Position numbers and translations under genes: made by a program | Assembly (NCBI GenBank): GCA_910585415.1 | Contig: CAJUDT010000079.1 | Span: 1 to 10,626 of the forward strand | Length of the DNA stretch: 10,626 nucleotides | Direction: 5' to 3' | Source of the DNA: an uncultured Flavonifractor sp. | GTDB taxonomy: Bacteria; Bacillota; Clostridia; Oscillospirales; Oscillospiraceae | In this document: one piece after another, positions 1 through 7,757 of the stretch | How the letters are laid out: every line of letters starts with the position of its first letter | Position numbering within the stretch: position 1 is the first letter of the stretch | The notes under the pieces: model-generated | The model's database searches: none | Seen by the model: only the letters and a program-made list of their open reading frames with translations | Told to the model about the DNA's origin: nothing

Positions 1-66
1 GACCAGAAAACAAACACCACCAGAGCAACGAGGAAGAAGCAAAAGGGACACACCCCCCCACCCCCC
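1..66 (+). repeat. Left copy of an inverted intergenic repeat (upstream of murF)
   Basis: The first 44 bases match the reverse complement of 10543-10586 at 39 positions with no gap. The mismatches are at positions 12, 15, 16, 26 and 38. After a 6-base length difference, a C-rich tract (seven C, A, six C; 53-66) is identical to the reverse complement of 10527-10540. The copy begins at the first base of the window, so more of it may lie outside. It sits about 67 bases upstream of the murF start, in the same orientation relative to murF as the right copy has to the DUF512 gene. Its function is unknown; a dispersed intergenic repeat or a shared leader or promoter-region element are both possible. 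Confidence 0.75.
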
Positions 67-133
67 GCCAAAAAATCGAAAGCCCCCACAAATCCTGATA
101 AAGCAAACCAGAGAAGAGTAAAGGAGAACCCCC

Positions 134-1522
134 ATGGAACCGATGACCATACGCGAAATCACCCAGGCCGTCAACGGCCAATTGTTAGGAGAATTTGGAG
201 ACTTAAACCGCGAGGTATCCCTGGTGGAGACGGACAGCCGAACCATCCACCCTGGCGCACTGTTTGTCCCCCTGCTGGGCGAGCGAGTGGACGGTCATAT
301 CTACATCAACTCCGCCCTGGAGAGCGGCGCGGCAGGCTGCTTCACCCAGCGGGAGCGTGAAACCTACCTGCCGGGAAAATTCTACATCAAGGTAGAGAAC
401 ACCCTCAAAGCCCTCCGGGACCTGGCTGTGTGCTACAGAAAAAAGTTTCCCATCCCGGTGGTAGCCCTCACCGGCTCGGTGGGCAAAACCACCACCAAGG
501 ACATGACCGCCTCCGTCCTGAGCGAACGCTTCAACGTCCTGAAAACCGAGGGCAACATGAACAGTGAAATCGGCCTCCCCCTGACCCTGTTCCGTTTGAA
601 TCACACCCACGAAATCGCCGTGCTGGAGCTGGGCATGGACCACGCGGGCGAAATCGACTACCTCTCCGCCATGGTGGAACCCAACGTAGTCCTCATGACC
701 AACATCGGGGACTCCCACATGGAGCACTTTGGCTCCCGCGAAAAAATCCTGGAGGCCAAGAGCGAAATCTTCCACCATGTCTCCCCCGACGCCTTCGTGG
801 TCCTCAACGGCGACGACCCCCTTCTTCGCAAAAAAGGCGAATCCCTGCCTTATCGAAAGGTCCTGGCCGGAGCCGGGGAAAACCTGGACTACCGGGCCAC
901 CGGCCTGAGCAGCGACGGCCGCAGCCGCGTCTCCTGCACCCTGCACACACCCAACGGAACCCTGCCTGTGGAAATCCCCGCCCTGGGGGAGCACATGATT
1001 TATCCCGCCCTGATGGCCGCCGCCGTGGGCGAGCACTTTGGCCTGACCCCGGAGCAGATTACCGCAGGCATCCGCCACTTTGCCCCCACCAAAATGCGCA
1101 TGAACATCCTCCGCCGGGGAGACGGCATCACCATCCTCAACGACGCCTACAACGCTAACCCCCAATCCATGCGGGCGGCGGTGGAGGTCCTGTCCAGCAT
1201 GGAGGGGGATTACAAAATCGCCGTGCTGGGGGACATGTTCGAGCTGGGCCCCCTGGCCCCCGCCCTCCACGCAGGCGTGGGAGAGCACCTGGGCCGGAGC
1301 AAGGTGGACTGTCTGGTTGCGGTGGGTAATCTGGCCCGCCATATTTACGACGCCGCGTCTCCCCACATGGCCCAGGCCCATTACTGCAAGAGCAAAGAGG
1401 AAGCCAAGCCCCTGCTGGCGGAACTGCTGCGGCCCCAGGCCACCGTTTTGGTCAAAGCCTCCCGGGGCATGGCCTTTGAAGAGCTGGCGGAGTACCTGAA
1501 GTCCATCACCAAGGACGCCTGA
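134..1522 (+). CDS. murF: UDP-N-acetylmuramoyl-tripeptide--D-alanyl-D-alanine ligase MurF
   Basis: This cytoplasmic ATP-dependent ligase adds the D-Ala-D-Ala dipeptide to the UDP-MurNAc tripeptide, the last soluble step of peptidoglycan precursor synthesis. The 462-residue length is normal for MurF. Visible motifs in order are an N-terminal substrate-binding domain (about 1-105, with TDSR near 33-36), the Mur-ligase P-loop TGSVGKTTTK (113-122), the GNMNSEIGLPLT stretch (140-151), NDAYNANPQSM (336-346), LGDMFELG (365-372) and KASRG (441-445) near the C-terminus, where KGSR is more usual. The start is supported by AAAGGAG at 120-126, seven bases before the ATG; an in-frame ATG three codons on is an alternative. 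An in-frame stop at 119-121 rules out a longer form. It is first in a close-packed six-gene + strand string. No other division or cell-wall cluster genes follow it, so it is detached from a classical dcw cluster. Confidence 0.96.
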   Translation: MEPMTIREITQAVNGQLLGEFGDLNREVSLVETDSRTIHPGALFVPLLGERVDGHIYINSALESGAAGCFTQRERETYLPGKFYIKVENTLKALRDLAVCYRKKFPIPVVALTGSVGKTTTKDMTASVLSERFNVLKTEGNMNSEIGLPLTLFRLNHTHEIAVLELGMDHAGEIDYLSAMVEPNVVLMTNIGDSHMEHFGSREKILEAKSEIFHHVSPDAFVVLNGDDPLLRKKGESLPYRKVLAGAGENLDYRATGLSSDGRSRVSCTLHTPNGTLPVEIPALGEHMIYPALMAAAVGEHFGLTPEQITAGIRHFAPTKMRMNILRRGDGITILNDAYNANPQSMRAAVEVLSSMEGDYKIAVLGDMFELGPLAPALHAGVGEHLGRSKVDCLVAVGNLARHIYDAASPHMAQAHYCKSKEEAKPLLAELLRPQATVLVKASRGMAFEELAEYLKSITKDA

Positions 1523-1535
1523 CGGAGCGCGGAGC

Positions 1536-3089
1536 ATGGACGTATGGAACCCCCCGGCCATTCAGGCCCATTGCAAGGCCCTGGAAACGGACCTGAGCCA
1601 TCAGGCCTTTTGGAAAACCGCCCTCTTTGGGACCATTCTGCTGGAACGCCAGTGGCCCATTTACGCGCGCGCCAGTGTGGGCCGGGCGTGGGGCGCGGCC
1701 AAAGAGGTCCGCAAGGTCCTGGACCGCTTCTGGCAGGCGATACCCACCGGAGTGCGGATTCACGACAAGTACCTTCTCTCCTTGGAGGAACATCCCGTGG
1801 AGCCGGCGGCGGAGCCCTGGGACCAAGCTGCCGCCGCCGTCCTTGCGGGCTGTGTCCAACTGCTGGAGGTATTTGGGAAGAAGGATAAAAAGGCGGCGGG
1901 GAGGCTGGCGGGGGAAAATCTGCACACTCTGGAGCGCTTCCTGTCCGCCTGCGGGGAGGAATACGCCCCGGAACACCCTCTGGTACAGGCGGAGCTGACC
2001 GTTCAGCGGGATTTGTGCCAGCGGCTGTGTCAGGTCCCCAATGGGGAAAAGCCCGCCCTTGTGGCGGCTTGCAGGGGGGCGGATTTCGGGAGCCTTCTGG
2101 GTGAGCGCTGGTTCCCCGGATTTTCCGAGCTGAAACCCCTCAAGCGCCGGGCCAAGCCGGTAGCGGAGCTGCGGTATACCTCCACCCGCTACGACGCCCT
2201 TTTGGCGGAGGAACGCAAGGCCTCCCACTGGGAGCGCCGTCAAAAAGAGATTCGATTGCGTGAGCAGTTATTGGAAACACGCGCCTGGCCCGCCCGGCCG
2301 GACGGAACACCGGGCCGGGCCCTGAACGCCTCCGACGTCATCCGCACCTACGACGTGCTACAGTGGGAGTACAGCGCCGGGGCCAAGGAGTGCCTGCTGT
2401 CCACCGGCGATGGGGCGCTGGCCAAAGTCCTCTACGGTCTGGCCGCTCAGAGCTGTGAGGCCCTTTTGTGCCTCATCGACCTGGGGTGGCCCACGGAACA
2501 GCGGGGGACCGACGGCTTTGGGCGGGACCTGCTCACACCGGCCCGGTGCGCCTGTCTGGCGGGGGATATCCCCCTGACCCTGCGCCTGCTCCAGCGGAGC
2601 TGGACCTGTGACTACCAGGGTCCCAACTGCCAGATGCTCCGGGAGCCCCAGACGGGCTGGCTGGACCGGGAGGAAATCCGCGTCCTGTACGCCCTCCTAC
2701 AGGGGGACGAGGCCGGAGCCCGGAACCTGCTGGTGGAGTACGCCGGGGAGGCGTGGGCGGCGCCCTACCGGCTTTTGCTGGCCGGGGACGGGGCCGGCCT
2801 GCACAAGCATGTGGTCAAGCATATCCGCGCCCTGCGGGGGCACTATGAATATCAGGCGTACCGCCCTACGGTCGCCTTCTCCAGTCTGGTGCTGCTGAAG
2901 CTGGCCCGCCTGCGGGGCGTGGCGGTGGAGGTCCCCCAGGTGGTGGAGCTGCCCCCCGCTCTGCTGGACGATGCTCCGGCGGACCCAGACGCGCGGCCTC
3001 TGGCCGGACAAGCCCTTTTGCGGGAGGCCCTGGGGCCCCAGGGTGACCGGCTGCTGACGGAATTGAAGCAAATGGAACATAGAAAATGA
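1536..3089 (+). CDS. Unassigned 517-residue helical protein; possible DUF416-like plus Imm49-like halves
   Basis: No family was recognised with certainty. The protein is soluble-looking, with no signal peptide or membrane segment. Residues about 20-165 recall DUF416/YjaG: an aromatic-rich helix with LLERQWPIYARA (35-46), then a helix with VLDRFWQAI (61-69), a Cys/Leu helix near 100-112 and HPLVQAELTVQRDL (147-160). A charged linker spans about 210-260. The C-terminal half (about 270-480) is built of helices with LLQGDEAGARNLL (387-399), GDGAGLHKHVVKHI (417-430), SLVLLKLARLRGVAVEV (450-466) and ELPPALLD (471-478), a pattern like the Imm49-type immunity proteins of polymorphic toxin systems. 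Both resemblances are by eye. The ATG is preceded by GGAG at 1524-1527, eight bases away. It lies 13 bases after murF and 10 before the ABC-F gene, so it is likely cotranscribed. No toxin gene is beside it. The coding call is strong; the function is open. Confidence 0.85.
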   Translation: MDVWNPPAIQAHCKALETDLSHQAFWKTALFGTILLERQWPIYARASVGRAWGAAKEVRKVLDRFWQAIPTGVRIHDKYLLSLEEHPVEPAAEPWDQAAAAVLAGCVQLLEVFGKKDKKAAGRLAGENLHTLERFLSACGEEYAPEHPLVQAELTVQRDLCQRLCQVPNGEKPALVAACRGADFGSLLGERWFPGFSELKPLKRRAKPVAELRYTSTRYDALLAEERKASHWERRQKEIRLREQLLETRAWPARPDGTPGRALNASDVIRTYDVLQWEYSAGAKECLLSTGDGALAKVLYGLAAQSCEALLCLIDLGWPTEQRGTDGFGRDLLTPARCACLAGDIPLTLRLLQRSWTCDYQGPNCQMLREPQTGWLDREEIRVLYALLQGDEAGARNLLVEYAGEAWAAPYRLLLAGDGAGLHKHVVKHIRALRGHYEYQAYRPTVAFSSLVLLKLARLRGVAVEVPQVVELPPALLDDAPADPDARPLAGQALLREALGPQGDRLLTELKQMEHRK

Positions 3090-3099
3090 GGACCCAAAC

Positions 3100-5010
3100 A
3101 TGATAGATATCAGCATATCCGGCCTGGTGAAGGAATTTGAGGTCGGCAAACGGATTTTAGACGGCCTGAGCTTTCAGGTGGACCAGGGGGAGCGGGTGGG
3201 CCTTCTGGGCAAGAACGGCGCAGGCAAAACCACCCTGTTCAAGATTCTCACCGGGGAGCTGGACCACGACGAGGGGCAGGTGAGCATCGCCCCTGGCAAG
3301 GGGCTGGGGCTCATCTCCCAGATTCCCGTCTATCCCCCGGACTACACCGTGGAGGACGTGCTGCAAACGGCCTTCCACAAGCTCCAGGCCATGGAGGACG
3401 AGATGGCCCAGCTCACCCGGCAGATGGAGGGGGACAGCGACCCGGCCCTGCTCAAGCGCTACGGGGCCCTGTCCTCCGCCTTTGAGGCGGCGGGGGGCTA
3501 CGACACCGAGACGGAGCGCAACAAGGTCTGCAACGGCCTGGATATCCCGCCGGACATGCGGGCCCAGCGCTTCGCCTCCCTCTCCGGCGGGGAAAAGACC
3601 CGGGTCAATCTGGCCCGGCTGATTCTGGAGGACACGGATATCCTCCTGTTGGACGAGCCCACCAACCACCTGGACCTCCACGCCACCGAATGGCTGGAGG
3701 AATACCTGGACCGCTACAAGGGCACCGTGCTGGCCATCTCCCACGACCGCTGGTTCCTGGACCGGGTGGTTCGGCGGGTGATTGAAATCCACGAGGGCAA
3801 GGCCGAGTTCTATGGGGGCAACTACAGCTTCTACGTGGAGGAAAAGGAGCGCCGGTATCAGGAGAGGCTCAAGCAGTACGAGAAGGAGCAGGCCAAGATT
3901 GAGCAGCTGGAGACGGCGGCGGAGCGCCTGCGGGTGTGGGCCTATTCGGGCAACGACAAGATTTTCAAGCGGGCCCAGTCTATGGAGAAGCGCATTGAGC
4001 GTATGCGCACCACCGGCAAGCCCAAGAAGGACCGCCGCCTGGACCTGAAATTTGGGGAGCGGGAGTTTCGGGGGGACGAGGTACTGACCATCAAGGGCCT
4101 GGAAAAGGGCTTTGACGGGCGGACCCTCTTTTCCGGGGTGGACCTGGAGGTGGTGGGGGGCGAGCGCATCGCCCTGCTGGGGGACAACGGCACCGGCAAG
4201 TCCACCTTCCTCAAGCTCATCATGGGGGAGGCCCTCCCCGACGGGGGGAAGCTCCGCATGGGGCCCACGGTGAAAATCGGCTACCTGCCCCAGATCATCC
4301 ACTTCGCCCATCCGGAACGAAATCTGGTGGATACCATGATTTACGACCAGGACTGCTCCACCCAGACCGCCCGCAACCGTCTGGGGGCCTTCAACTTCCG
4401 GGGGGAGGACGTGTTCAAGCCGGTCTCCGCCCTCTCCGGCGGGGAGCAGAGCCGCCTGCGCCTGTGTATGCTCATGGACGAGAAAATCAATCTGCTCATC
4501 CTGGACGAGCCCACCAACCACCTGGACATCGACAGCCGGGAGTGGATTGAGGAAGCGGTCGAGGACTACGAGGGCAACCTGCTCTTTGTCTCCCACGACC
4601 GGTATTTTATCGACCGCTTCGCCACCCGCGTGTGGATGCTGGAGAACGGGGGCATTACCGATTTTCGGGGGACCTATCGGGAGTTCACCGCCGCCCGGGA
4701 GCGCTCCGGCAGCGGCCGGCCGGTGAAGGAGGAATCCATTTCTCCCACCCGCGCCGCCCCCAGGGAGGAAAAAAAGAAGCGCCCCGGCGGCACCAAGGAG
4801 CTGGAAAAGCAGGTCAACGCCGCCGAGCGGGAGGTGGCCCGCGCCGAGGAGCGCATGTACGAGCTGGAGCAGGAGATTGAGGCGGCCTCCAGCAATTACC
4901 TCCAGCTCCAGGAGCTCTATGAGCGGCGGCAGGTGCTGGAGGACGAGATTGCCGCCCTCTACCGCAAGTGGGAGGCTCTGGCGGCGGAGCTGGAGGAGGC
5001 CCAGGCATGA
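3100..5010 (+). CDS. ABC-F family ATPase (YdiF/YfmR/Uup-like), ribosome-associated
   Basis: This soluble protein has two ABC ATPase domains and no membrane segments, the hallmark of ABC-F factors, which bind the ribosomal E site and help stalled or slow ribosomes. Domain 1 has Walker A GKNGAGKT (37-44), signature LSGGE (161-165) and Walker B LLLDEPTNHLD (182-192). Domain 2 has Walker A GDNGTGKS (361-368), LSGGE (445-449) and ILDEPTNHLD (467-476). Between them is a charged inter-domain arm (about 240-320) with SGNDKIFKRAQSMEKRI, as in housekeeping ABC-F proteins. The C-terminus (about 565-636) is a Glu/Lys/Arg-rich coiled coil, as in Uup and YdiF. The 636-residue length fits that group better than the shorter antibiotic-resistance ABC-F proteins. 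GAGGA at 3088-3092 overlaps the previous stop and is seven bases from the ATG. The stop overlaps the next start as ATGA. The exact subfamily and any resistance role cannot be read from sequence alone. Confidence 0.95.
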   Translation: MIDISISGLVKEFEVGKRILDGLSFQVDQGERVGLLGKNGAGKTTLFKILTGELDHDEGQVSIAPGKGLGLISQIPVYPPDYTVEDVLQTAFHKLQAMEDEMAQLTRQMEGDSDPALLKRYGALSSAFEAAGGYDTETERNKVCNGLDIPPDMRAQRFASLSGGEKTRVNLARLILEDTDILLLDEPTNHLDLHATEWLEEYLDRYKGTVLAISHDRWFLDRVVRRVIEIHEGKAEFYGGNYSFYVEEKERRYQERLKQYEKEQAKIEQLETAAERLRVWAYSGNDKIFKRAQSMEKRIERMRTTGKPKKDRRLDLKFGEREFRGDEVLTIKGLEKGFDGRTLFSGVDLEVVGGERIALLGDNGTGKSTFLKLIMGEALPDGGKLRMGPTVKIGYLPQIIHFAHPERNLVDTMIYDQDCSTQTARNRLGAFNFRGEDVFKPVSALSGGEQSRLRLCMLMDEKINLLILDEPTNHLDIDSREWIEEAVEDYEGNLLFVSHDRYFIDRFATRVWMLENGGITDFRGTYREFTAARERSGSGRPVKEESISPTRAAPREEKKKRPGGTKELEKQVNAAEREVARAEERMYELEQEIEAASSNYLQLQELYERRQVLEDEIAALYRKWEALAAELEEAQA

Positions 5011-5636
5011 AACACAAGCGCAGATACCGGCCCTACCCGGGCAGACTGGGGAGCTTCTGGCTGCGGGCGCTGCTGATTGTGGTGCTGGCGGGGGTGGTGT
5101 GCTTCGCCGTGCTGGCGGGGCTGGTTCGCAGCGGAGAGCGGGACGAGCTCCACGGGGAGCCCAAGCTCATGATTATCCTGGGGTGCAAGGTGGAGTCCTG
5201 GGGGCCGTCGCTGCTCCTTCAGGACCGGCTGGACACCGCCCTGGACTATCTGGCCAGCCACCCGGATATGACCGTGGTGGTCTCCGGCGGCAAGGGGGAC
5301 GACGAGCACATGTCCGAGGCCCAGTGCATGTACGACTACCTGACCGGGCACGGCATCGACGAAAGCCGGGTTTTTCTGGAGGACCAGTCCCGCAATACCC
5401 TGCAAAATTTCCGCTTCTCCCGGACCCTTCTGGAGCAGCTGGGGCATGACGTGACCGAAGGGGTGCTGGTGGTGTCCAACGGCTTTCATCTGACCCGGGC
5501 CAGGATGCTGGCCCGCCGGGTGGGCTTTTCCGATGTGTCCACCCTGGCCGCCCCCAGCAGCCACCTGCCCTCCCGTATTCATATGTTCTTTCGTGAACCC
5601 CTTGCCCTGGTAAAATCCTTTCTTTTGGATAGGTGA
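5007..5636 (+). CDS. Membrane-anchored DUF218 (YdcF/SanA-like) protein
   Basis: The 209-residue protein has a basic N-terminus (KHKRRYRPYPGR), one membrane helix (about 18-41), then a DUF218 domain facing the outside of the cell. The domain shows LMIILGCKV (54-62), QDRLDTALDYL (72-82), VVSGGKGDDE (91-100) followed by E104, the VFLEDQSRNTLQN stretch (122-134) and SNGFHLTRA (157-165), the usual DUF218 order. Family members (SanA, YdcF, ElyC) are linked to envelope integrity and lipid-carrier or peptidoglycan metabolism, but the reaction is not established. The start chosen overlaps the ABC-F stop as ATGA, with AGGAGG at 4994-4999, seven bases upstream, which argues for translational coupling. 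An in-frame ATG at 4968 would add a Gly-rich tail inside the ABC-F gene and is less likely. An envelope role would fit murF in the same string, which is inference. Confidence 0.88.
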   Translation: MKHKRRYRPYPGRLGSFWLRALLIVVLAGVVCFAVLAGLVRSGERDELHGEPKLMIILGCKVESWGPSLLLQDRLDTALDYLASHPDMTVVVSGGKGDDEHMSEAQCMYDYLTGHGIDESRVFLEDQSRNTLQNFRFSRTLLEQLGHDVTEGVLVVSNGFHLTRARMLARRVGFSDVSTLAAPSSHLPSRIHMFFREPLALVKSFLLDR

Positions 5637-5637
5637 T
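5631..5637 (+). promoter_or_regulatory. Shine-Dalgarno AGGTGAT favouring a TTG start for prfA
   Basis: The 7-base stretch AGGTGAT matches the downstream part of the full anti-Shine-Dalgarno complement (AGGAGGTGAT). It overlaps the stop codon of the preceding gene and ends five bases before TTG at 5643. ATG codons at 5649 and 5652 would be 11 and 14 bases away, which is long. This makes the TTG the better-spaced start, though the difference is only two or three residues. Confidence 0.55.
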
Positions 5638-5642
5638 TTGAT

Positions 5643-6710
5643 TTGGATATGATGGAAAAACTGCGCTCCCTGGAGCTCCACTTCGCGGACCTGGAAGCCC
5701 GCCTGGGAGCGGCGGAGACCTATGCCGACCCGGCCCTGGTGGCCCGCCTCAACAAGGAGCAGCGGGAGCTGGAGCCGGTGGTGAGCGCCTACCGGGCCTA
5801 CACCCGGCGGCGGCAGGATATGAGCGACGCTCAGGCCCTCATGGGGGACCCGGACATGAAGGAGCTGGCCCAGGAGGAATTTCAGCAGGCCAAGGCCGAC
5901 CTAGAGCGCCTGGAGGAAGCAATCAAGATTCTGCTCCTGCCCCGGGACCCCAACGACGAGAAAAACGTCATTGTCGAGATTCGCGCCGGAGTGGGCGGGG
6001 AGGAAGCGGCCCTGTTCGCCCACTCCCTGTTCCGCATGTACTCCATGTACGCCGACGCCCGCCGCTGGAAGGTGGAGGTGGACTCGGTGAACGAAACCGA
6101 GCTGGGGGGAGTAAAGGAAATCTGCTTCACAGTGGAGGGCGGCGGGGCCTGGTCCCGGCTGAAATTCGAGAGCGGCGTGCACCGGGTCCAGCGGGTGCCC
6201 GAAACCGAGTCCGGCGGGCGGATTCACACATCCACCGTCACCGTGGCGGTCCTCCCCCAGGTGGACGAGGTGGACTTCCAGCTGGACCCGGCGGACATTG
6301 AGATGCAGGTGTTCCGTTCCTCCGGCGCGGGGGGGCAGCATGTCAACAAGACCTCCTCCGCCGTGCGCCTCATCCACAAGCCCACGGGCACGGTGGTGGA
6401 GTGCCAGCAGGAGCGCAGCCAGTTCCAGAACCGGGACAAGGCCATGCAGCTGCTCCGCTCCCGGCTCTATGAGGAAAAGGTCCGGGAGCAGGAGGACGCG
6501 GTCACCGCCCAGCGGCGGAGTCAGGTGGGCACCGGAATGCGGAACGAGCGCATCCGCACCTACAATTTCCCCCAGGGGCGCATGACGGACCACCGCATCA
6601 ACCTGACGCTCTACAAGCTGGAGAACGTGATGAACGGGGATTTGGATGAAATCATCGACGGTCTGGTCACGGCCGACCAGGCCCAGCGCCTGCGGGAGAC
6701 AGAAGGATAA
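5643..6710 (+). CDS. prfA: Peptide chain release factor 1 (RF1)
   Basis: RF1 reads the stop codons UAA and UAG in the ribosomal A site and triggers peptide release. The 355-residue length is normal. The codon-recognition tripeptide is PET (186-188) within RVPETESGGRIHTS, the PxT form of RF1 rather than the SPF of RF2. The catalytic GGQ (230-232) lies in RSSGAGGQHVNKTSSAVRL, the peptidyl-transfer-centre loop whose Gln is methylated by PrmC in other bacteria. The N-terminal helical domain (about 1-100) is typical. The start is probably TTG at 5643, by spacing to AGGTGAT; ATG at 5649 or 5652 gives nearly the same protein. It lies six bases after the DUF218 gene and downstream of an ABC-F factor, so two translation proteins share the unit. 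The methyltransferase gene prmC, often beside prfA, is not here. Confidence 0.97.
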   Translation: MDMMEKLRSLELHFADLEARLGAAETYADPALVARLNKEQRELEPVVSAYRAYTRRRQDMSDAQALMGDPDMKELAQEEFQQAKADLERLEEAIKILLLPRDPNDEKNVIVEIRAGVGGEEAALFAHSLFRMYSMYADARRWKVEVDSVNETELGGVKEICFTVEGGGAWSRLKFESGVHRVQRVPETESGGRIHTSTVTVAVLPQVDEVDFQLDPADIEMQVFRSSGAGGQHVNKTSSAVRLIHKPTGTVVECQQERSQFQNRDKAMQLLRSRLYEEKVREQEDAVTAQRRSQVGTGMRNERIRTYNFPQGRMTDHRINLTLYKLENVMNGDLDEIIDGLVTADQAQRLRETEG

Positions 6711-6724
6711 AGGGGGATGTTCCC

Positions 6725-6982
6725 ATGGAATTGAAGATTTTGTATACCGCCTTGCCCCAGGGCATGGACAGCGACGGCCTGAAACGGGGTCTGGACGAGG
6801 TTCTGGAGGACAGCGGCTGGCTCACCGGCTCCGGCCCCGGCTGGGTGGAGCTGGAGCTGGAGGACGAGCGCCAGAACCCCAAATACGGCATTCTGGCGGT
6901 CAAGCACTACCTCCAGCGCGCCGCCCTGCCCCCGGACACGCAGATTGAGCTGGCCGGGACGGCGGTGGGTATCTACGAATAA
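6725..6982 (+). CDS. Small 85-residue protein of unknown function
   Basis: No named family was recognised. The acidic protein has a beta-like start (ELKILYTALP), an amphipathic helix (about 16-30), then GWLTGSGPGWVELELED (about 31-47), a second helix with ILAVKHYLQRA (about 55-66) and a C-terminal strand with TQIELAG. This alpha/beta outline with a TGSG turn and a late PPDTQIEL stretch is reminiscent of short conserved hypotheticals in Firmicutes, but that is an impression, not a match. It has a purine-rich AGGGGG at 6711-6716, eight bases before the ATG, starts 14 bases after prfA and ends just before the terminator, so it is probably the last gene of the murF string. GC-rich codon use like its neighbours and a good ribosome site support it being real. 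Confidence 0.75.
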   Translation: MELKILYTALPQGMDSDGLKRGLDEVLEDSGWLTGSGPGWVELELEDERQNPKYGILAVKHYLQRAALPPDTQIELAGTAVGIYE

Positions 6983-6985
6983 CGC

Positions 6986-7026
6986 AAAACGTCCGCCCGA
7001 GGCATGGCCCCAGGCGGACGTTTTTT
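6986..7026 (+). terminator. Rho-independent terminator between convergent gene strings
   Basis: The arms AAAACGTCCGCC (6986-6997) and GGCGGACGTTTT (7013-7024) form a perfect 12-bp stem around a 15-base loop. The right arm runs into six T (7021-7026). It starts four bases after the stop of the 85-residue gene, so it ends the murF string. On the opposite strand the same stem is followed by four T, so it may also stop transcripts leaving plsY, whose stop is 26 bases away. Confidence 0.92.
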
Positions 7027-7051
7027 CATGCACATTTGGAATTGCGCTGGT

Positions 7052-7756
7052 TCAGGATTTGGGGGCGTTCCCGTCCTTCTTGTGAAAGGTCAGCTTGGAC
7101 TCGGTGCCGCTGAGGATGCGCTGAATGTTGCCCCGGTGCTTCCACACAATCAGCCCGCCGCAGACCAGGGCCAGGACCAGAAGCACCCAATCCCGGTACA
7201 CGAACCAGGTGGCGAAGGGGAAGGAGGCCCCCGCCCACACGGACCCCAGGGACACCCACCGGGTGAGGGCCGTCAGGATGAGCCAGCCCCCCCACACTAC
7301 CAGGGCCACCCGCCAGTCGAGCATCAGGGCGATGGCGCCTCCGGAGAGGATGCCCTTGCCCCCCCGGAACTGGAAGAAGCACGGGAACATGTGCCCCAGC
7401 AGGCAGAAGGTCCCCGCCCAGTACTTGGCCAGGACTGCGGCGGAGGCGGCGGCGTCTCCGCTGGTGATGCGCATAAGCTGCCCCGTGAGCCAGACGCCTG
7501 CCAGCACGGCCACCACCGCCTTGAGCACATCGGTGAGGATGACCACAAAGGTGAGGGGCCCGCCAAAGGTGCGGAAGAAGTTGGTCAGGCCCGCGTTGCC
7601 GCTGCCGTGGGTGCGCACGTCGTCCCGCAGGATATACTTGGACACGATGACCGCCCCGTTGAAGCAGCCGCAGAAATAGGCAATCACCGCCACGAGTGCG
7701 GCGGGGAGACACGCCGCCGCCCCCCATTCCCCCAGCAGGGAAAGTGTGTTTACCAT
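7052..7756 (-). CDS. plsY: Glycerol-3-phosphate acyltransferase PlsY
   Basis: This integral membrane enzyme transfers the acyl group of acyl-phosphate (made by PlsX) to glycerol-3-phosphate, giving lysophosphatidic acid, the first step of phospholipid synthesis in most Gram-positive bacteria. The 234 residues hold several hydrophobic segments (about 16-36, 67-92, 107-125, 140-165, 170-185 and 189-205). The three family motifs are present: SGNAGLTNFFR (52-62), GHMFPCFFQFRGGKG (121-135) and HRGNIQRILSGTE (208-220). Motif 1 has GLTN where GATN is usual. There are about 20 extra residues before the first helix, making it slightly longer than the common size near 200. The ATG is one base after the der stop, and its AAGGAGG site lies in the last codons of der, so the two are very likely cotranscribed and coupled. 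No gpsA, a frequent downstream neighbour in Firmicutes, follows; the string ends here. Confidence 0.95.
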   Translation of the reverse strand: MVNTLSLLGEWGAAACLPAALVAVIAYFCGCFNGAVIVSKYILRDDVRTHGSGNAGLTNFFRTFGGPLTFVVILTDVLKAVVAVLAGVWLTGQLMRITSGDAAASAAVLAKYWAGTFCLLGHMFPCFFQFRGGKGILSGGAIALMLDWRVALVVWGGWLILTALTRWVSLGSVWAGASFPFATWFVYRDWVLLVLALVCGGLIVWKHRGNIQRILSGTESKLTFHKKDGNAPKS

Positions 7757-7757
7757 G

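Noticed and set aside
67..133. Sigma-A type promoter for murF
   Set aside because: A TGATAAA-like stretch near 96-102 could be a weak -10, but no convincing -35 lies at the proper distance, so no promoter is called. The same holds for 10471-10526 on the - strand.
203..1561. Long open frame on the - strand opposite murF (about 450 codons)
   Set aside because: It has no recognisable domain, is rich in Gly, Gln, His and Val, and is explained by GC-rich third positions of murF. The sense strand encodes a clear MurF.
3157..4596. Long open frame on the - strand opposite the ABC-F gene
   Set aside because: Low-complexity Leu/Gly/Val/Gln composition with no motif; the sense strand has all ABC-F motifs.
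4968..5006. Earlier ATG start for the DUF218 protein
   Set aside because: It would add 13 Gly-rich residues within the ABC-F gene, while the ATG at 5007 has AGGAGG at seven bases and is followed by a normal basic N-terminus and membrane helix.
6983..7051. Small RNA or riboswitch between the convergent strings
   Set aside because: The 69-base gap is accounted for by the terminator hairpin; nothing else structured was seen.
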